A stretch of DNA of 36,378 nucleotides, taken from positions 71,028-107,405 of the forward strand of contig JAISGK010000102.1 of NCBI GenBank assembly GCA_031263155.1, given 5' to 3'. The position numbers and the translations under genes were made by a program. How positions within the stretch are numbered: position 1 is the stretch's first letter; the number at the start of each line of letters is the position of its first letter. The notes under the pieces were generated by a model. That model was not told the DNA's origin and ran no database searches. It saw nothing but the letters and a program-made list of their open reading frames with translations. This DNA comes from Clostridiales bacterium. Lineage in GTDB: Bacteria > Bacillota > Clostridia > Lachnospirales > WQUN01. This document shows, piece by piece, positions 33,311 to 36,378 of the stretch.

Positions 33311-34293
33311 ACAAGACCTCGAAAATTTATGTTGCGGGCCATAGTGGTTTGGTCGGTTCCGCATTAATGCGTAAGCTGCAATCGTTGGGCTATCGAAATT
33401 TAATTGTACGTACACATGACGAGCTTGACTTAACCAGGCAAAAAGATGTAGAAGATTTCTTTGTTGAGGAAAGACCGGAATATGTATTTCTCGTAGCAGC
33501 ACGTGCAGGGGGCATACTCGCAAACATCACGTATCCAGCTGACTTTATTTATCAAAACTTATCCATTCAACAGAATGTTATACACTCTGCTGCGATTAAT
33601 GGGTGCAAGAAGCTGCTTTTTGTAGCAAGCGCCGCCGTTTATTCCAAGGATGCCCCACAACCGATTTCTGAGGATTCACTATTAAAGGGAGAGCTAGATA
33701 CTGGAAACGCAGCATACGGACTTGCGAAAATAATAGGTATCAAACTATGCGAGCACTACAGAAGACAATACGCCACAGACTTCATTTCGCTCATTCCAAA
33801 CAACATGTATGGCTTTAACGACCACTATGATCCAAAAACCGCACATGTATTACCCGCTAACATTCGCAAATTTTATGAAGGTGTACGCGATAACACGGAA
33901 CAAGTTATAATTTGGGGAACAGGGAATGCTAGGCGTGAGTTTTTGCATGCAGATGATTTTGCAGATGCTTGTGTGTTCTTAATGAACAACTATGATGGGG
34001 TCGAACCGCTCAATGTCGGTACCGGAACTGATATTTCAATGCGAGAATTGGCGGAAATGCTGAAGAAAATCTCCGGTTATACAGGCAAACTTGTTTTTGA
34101 CACTACAAAACCTGAAGGCGTAATGCAACGTTTGCTAGACTGCTCTAGATTGGTTTCGCTAGGGTGGAAGCCTCAAATTAATAACAAAGATGGCATACGC
34201 CTTACTTATCAAGCATATGCAGCATATGCTAAGAAGCCGGCAAATTCGGGGGGGGGGGGGGGAGGTAAATCATACTTTCATAGTATGTTTTAG
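33307..34293 (+). CDS. GDP-fucose-synthase-like NAD-dependent reductase, active-site Cys absent (copy 1)
   Basis: A 328-residue extended SDR closely resembling GDP-L-fucose synthase (WcaG/Fcl): KIYVAGHSGLVGSALMRKL, THDELDLTRQ, ARAGGILAN, YGLAKIIGIKLCEHY (Y137-x3-K141) and WGTGNARREFLHADDFADA. Catalytic Ser108 is present, but the Cys that acts in C3/C5 epimerisation (S-S-C-I-Y-P in E. coli) is Ala110 in VASAAVYSK. The base His is kept in AHVLPA. It may thus be a reductase with partial or no epimerase action, so I give no symbol. A G15 tract at 34248-34262 sits after the conserved domain and sets the C-terminus. It starts with ATGA overlap to the flavoprotein. Confidence 0.85.
   Translation: MNKTSKIYVAGHSGLVGSALMRKLQSLGYRNLIVRTHDELDLTRQKDVEDFFVEERPEYVFLVAARAGGILANITYPADFIYQNLSIQQNVIHSAAINGCKKLLFVASAAVYSKDAPQPISEDSLLKGELDTGNAAYGLAKIIGIKLCEHYRRQYATDFISLIPNNMYGFNDHYDPKTAHVLPANIRKFYEGVRDNTEQVIIWGTGNARREFLHADDFADACVFLMNNYDGVEPLNVGTGTDISMRELAEMLKKISGYTGKLVFDTTKPEGVMQRLLDCSRLVSLGWKPQINNKDGIRLTYQAYAAYAKKPANSGGGGGGKSYFHSMF
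34248..34262 (+). repeat. G15 mononucleotide tract at the 3' end of the reductase gene
   Basis: Fifteen consecutive G encode a glycine run. With 15 G the gene stops at 34293. With 14 (or 11, 17) G the frame runs on to TGA 34334-34336, which overlaps the ATG of the next gene as TGATG. With 16 G it stops immediately at TAA. Confidence 0.95.
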
Positions 34294-34335
34294 CCTGCCA
34301 TTGTTCGCTCTTTTTGCAAAAAGGAGGGTGGCGTG

Positions 34336-35271
34336 ATGGAAAAGACTTCACGAATATATATAGCCGGTAGCAGCGGCCTGGTTGGAACAACTCTCGCAAA
34401 TAGATTGCACTGTATAGGCTATACAAATCTGATAACAAAAACTCATAGCGAACTTGATTTGGTGCGTCAGGTGGATGTAGAGGCGTTTTTCGAAAGCGAA
34501 AAACCCGAATATGTGTTTCTTCTTGCATCAAACATAGGTAGCCTAATAGATAATCTTGAACGTCCCGCACCATATTTGTACGAAAATACTGCCATTGAGT
34601 CGAATGTAATTCACTCGGCGCATATGTACGGTGCAAAGAAGCTATTGTTTGTGTCGTCTTCTTGGGTGTATCCGCGTGATGTTCGCTTTCCGACAAAGGA
34701 GACGGAGCTTTTCACATCCGAATTTGATCCAAGCAATGAACCATATGGTCTTGCTAAAGCTGTGGGAATAAAGCTGTGCGAGTATTATAGTAGGCAGTAC
34801 AACGACGATTTCATATCGTGTATTCTTGGCAACATATATGGTTCTTCGCACGATACCAAGCAAAACTTCATAACGATGATGTTCGAGAAATTTACCAAAG
34901 CTGTAGAGACTGGCGTTGTGGAAATATGGGGAACAGGCAAACCAACGCGCGAGTTTCTGCATATTGACGACTGTGTAGAAGCATTGATTTTTCTGGTGCA
35001 ATACTACTCATCACCTTACCCGATAAATATCGGCACGGGAGAGGAAGTTTCAATAAACGATGTAATTAGAATTTTATCGGAACTATTCGCTTTTAATGGG
35101 CAATTGGTATACGATACGCTCAAACCGGACGGCGCGCCGCGAAGGCTGCTTGATTCTTCAAAACTATTTGAACTTGGCTGGAAACCTATGATAAACTTGC
35201 GCGATGGATTATATCGTGTATATGAACAAATTTTGGCAGAAGGACGAAATAATGTTGATTCAAACAATTAA
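34336..35271 (+). CDS. GDP-fucose-synthase-like reductase, Cys and His absent (copy 2)
   Basis: A 311-residue paralogue of the preceding gene: RIYIAGSSGLVGTTLANRL, THSELDLVRQ, YGLAKAVGIKLCEYY (Y137-x3-K141) and WGTGKPTREFLHIDDCVEA. The catalytic Ser is present in VSSSWVYP, but the Cys position is Trp110, and the epimerase His region reads KQNFITMM, with Asn where His is expected. Both epimerase residues are therefore gone, while the reductase triad is kept. A pure 4-reductase or a different sugar substrate is likely. ATG 34336 has AGGAGG eight bases upstream; GTG 34333 is less well placed. Its last 20 bases overlap the cupin gene. Confidence 0.85.
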   Translation: MEKTSRIYIAGSSGLVGTTLANRLHCIGYTNLITKTHSELDLVRQVDVEAFFESEKPEYVFLLASNIGSLIDNLERPAPYLYENTAIESNVIHSAHMYGAKKLLFVSSSWVYPRDVRFPTKETELFTSEFDPSNEPYGLAKAVGIKLCEYYSRQYNDDFISCILGNIYGSSHDTKQNFITMMFEKFTKAVETGVVEIWGTGKPTREFLHIDDCVEALIFLVQYYSSPYPINIGTGEEVSINDVIRILSELFAFNGQLVYDTLKPDGAPRRLLDSSKLFELGWKPMINLRDGLYRVYEQILAEGRNNVDSNN

Positions 35272-35611
35272 GCCGGATTTCACTTTCACTGATGAACGAG
35301 GGTCGCTAACACAACTTGTTCATATGGGATATGAGCAAGTGAATGTTTTAATAAGTAAGGCAGAATCGTTCCGGGGTGGACATTATCACAAAATAAGCAC
35401 AGAAATATTTTATGTGGTAAGCGGCAGAGTCCATCTCGAAGCGAAAAAAGGCGACATCACGGAAAATTATACTTTCAGCCAAGGAGATATGTTTGAAATA
35501 CCTCCACTTGTTGTGCATGGTATGAGTTTTGATGAGGACTGTGTAAAAGTTGCTATGTACGATATTTGTGTGGAGAAAGCAGACGGCACTAAAGATATTT
35601 ATTCAGCGTAG
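35252..35611 (+). CDS. Sugar-modifying cupin protein (WxcM-like)
   Basis: A 119-residue single-domain cupin. It starts with FTFTDERGSLTQLVH, the pattern of the WxcM/FdtA C-terminal-domain family found in deoxysugar clusters. The first cupin motif GGHYHKISTEIFYVVSG supplies H44, H46 and E51; the second, GDMFEIPPLVVHG, supplies H89. Family members include ketoisomerases and epimerases acting on nucleotide-linked keto sugars, but some have unknown roles. ATG 35252 follows AAGGACG and lies inside the 3' end of the reductase gene, so expression is coupled. Next to two reductases it may complete a short deoxy-sugar branch. Confidence 0.8.
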   Translation: MLIQTIKPDFTFTDERGSLTQLVHMGYEQVNVLISKAESFRGGHYHKISTEIFYVVSGRVHLEAKKGDITENYTFSQGDMFEIPPLVVHGMSFDEDCVKVAMYDICVEKADGTKDIYSA

Positions 35612-35622
35612 GAGAGAAGACG

Positions 35623-36280
35623 TTGGTTAAGGCTAAAAACAGAATTGCAGAAAAGGCAGCATTGCTATTAAAAATTCATAGCCCTATTCATTCAATGGTT
35701 TGGCTATTAATGGCCATTTATATCGTAGAGGTCATCCTAACTGCATGGGTGGCTGATGACGGTTTTATTGCTTATGGCACGGTTAGGAATTTTCAAAACG
35801 GATATGGACTTGTGTTCAATGTCGGGGAGCGCGTTCAGAGTTATACAAATCCTTTATTAGTGTTTGTGTACATAATCATAAGCTGGATTTCTGGCGAGCC
35901 ATTCTATTCACTTCTGCTCATAAATATTACAACTTCGCTCGCGGGAGTATTCTTATTGGCTGGAAAATTGCCCCAAATTTCCGGGGTGGGTGGGGGATAA
36001 TAGTCATCAGAATAGCTACGATAAAACACATATTGCTATTATTCCGTTAACGGTATTGATTCTCAGTAAAAGTTTTATCGACTATTCTACTTCTGGATTA
36101 GAGAATTCAATTGAATTTTTGCTTTTGGCTATATTTTGTATTCAATTATTCGGAACTATAGTTTGGTGCAAAACAAGATTGTTCAAATTAGCTTTAACAG
36201 CGGCGCTGCTCATACTAACACGTATGGATCTCGTATTGCTTGTGTTGCCGGTACTTATTTATGCAATGTCAACAACCTAA
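35623..36280 (+). pseudogene. Broken GT-C-type membrane glycosyltransferase
   Basis: The first frame (TTG 35623 after GGAGAGAAG, to TAA 35998-36000) has a membrane segment and then WVADDGFIAYGTVRNFQNGY with GLVFNVGERVQSYTNPLLVF. The acidic pair after the first segment and the GER-V motif are typical of GT-C transferases of the AftB-like kind. A +1 frame (35990-36280) continues with YSTSGLENSIEFLLLA and further membrane segments, the next conserved block of that family. The break falls at a G-rich run at 35983-35995. The second frame also ends early, with no membrane-like coding after it, while full proteins exceed 400 residues. The gene therefore looks frameshifted and truncated. Confidence 0.7.
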
Positions 36281-36378
36281 CAGAATGAGGAACAAAAACA
36301 ATTATTTTGAGGAAATACCTGAACAAAAAATTAACGATTTGTTCACATAAATAATCTTGACTTTTGAATAGCATCCTC
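36281..36378. other. AT-rich window end without recognisable feature
   Basis: No open frame of quality is seen. A TTGACT near 36357 could be a -35 element, but its -10 region would lie at or past the window edge. Confidence 0.3.

Noticed and set aside
1..36378. tRNA, rRNA, CRISPR arrays, IS elements or phage genes
   Set aside because: I looked for cloverleaf ends, regularly spaced repeats, transposase motifs and integrases by eye and found none that could be supported.

Overview
The window looks like a chromosomal piece of a Bacillota (probably clostridial-type) bacterium, possibly from a metagenome. The signs are strong GGAGG-type ribosome sites, many TTG/GTG starts, a COG4586/4587/3694 ABC trio, a RelB/DinJ-like antitoxin tail, and consensus -35/-10 promoters. 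This placement is inference; there is no rRNA or marker gene. By eye, the stretch from about 6.8 to 14.3 kb is more GC-rich, and the stretch after about 23.4 kb is clearly AT-rich. That fits a glycan locus assembled partly by transfer (base composition was not computed).

Layout. (1) 1-4384, minus strand: a translationally coupled glycan operon of two GT2 glycosyltransferases, a COG5610-like protein with an apparent non-canonical start, a Wzm-type ABC permease and a Wzt-type ATPase cut by the window edge. (2) 4385-5490: gene-poor, with a frameshifted remnant and two minus-strand terminators. (3) 5494-6189: an OmpR-type regulator with a degenerate receiver, facing a decayed ABC exporter gene (6327-6840). 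(4) 6824-9371, minus: a three-gene ABC-2 exporter behind a promoter carrying tandem 9-bp operator-like repeats. (5) 9573-15223, minus: mostly housekeeping or accessory genes. These are a GNAT protein ending in an antitoxin-like tail, a nucleotidyltransferase-domain protein, an AraC/GyrI-like regulator, a methyltransferase, prs, a DJ-1/PfpI protein and a truncated PIN-like gene. (6) 15319-36280, plus: a long glycan biosynthesis and export locus.

The plus-strand locus starts with a near-consensus promoter, an intrinsic terminator in the leader and a perfect 21-bp inverted repeat. It then encodes a GT2, a Wzm permease with an extra N-terminal extracytoplasmic domain, and a Wzt ATPase without a substrate-binding tail. 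These are followed by ManC, a GT4, Gmd and an Rmd-like reductase, a set expected to make GDP-D-rhamnose. The second half holds an FkbM methyltransferase, a class I methyltransferase broken at a C14 tract, a double GT4, another GT4, a large GT-C-like membrane protein and a GT2. It ends with a UDP-galactopyranose-mutase-like flavoprotein, two GDP-fucose-synthase-like reductases lacking the catalytic Cys, a cupin and a decayed GT-C protein. Together this resembles D-rhamnose-containing glycan loci (A-band O-antigen or S-layer glycan type) exported by a Wzm/Wzt ABC transporter.

The most interesting signals are: mononucleotide G/C tracts in the glycan genes that set reading frame or translational coupling; the leader with its terminator and inverted repeat; the paired Cys-less reductases; the GNAT-antitoxin fusion; the Wzm fusion; and the tandem-repeat operator.
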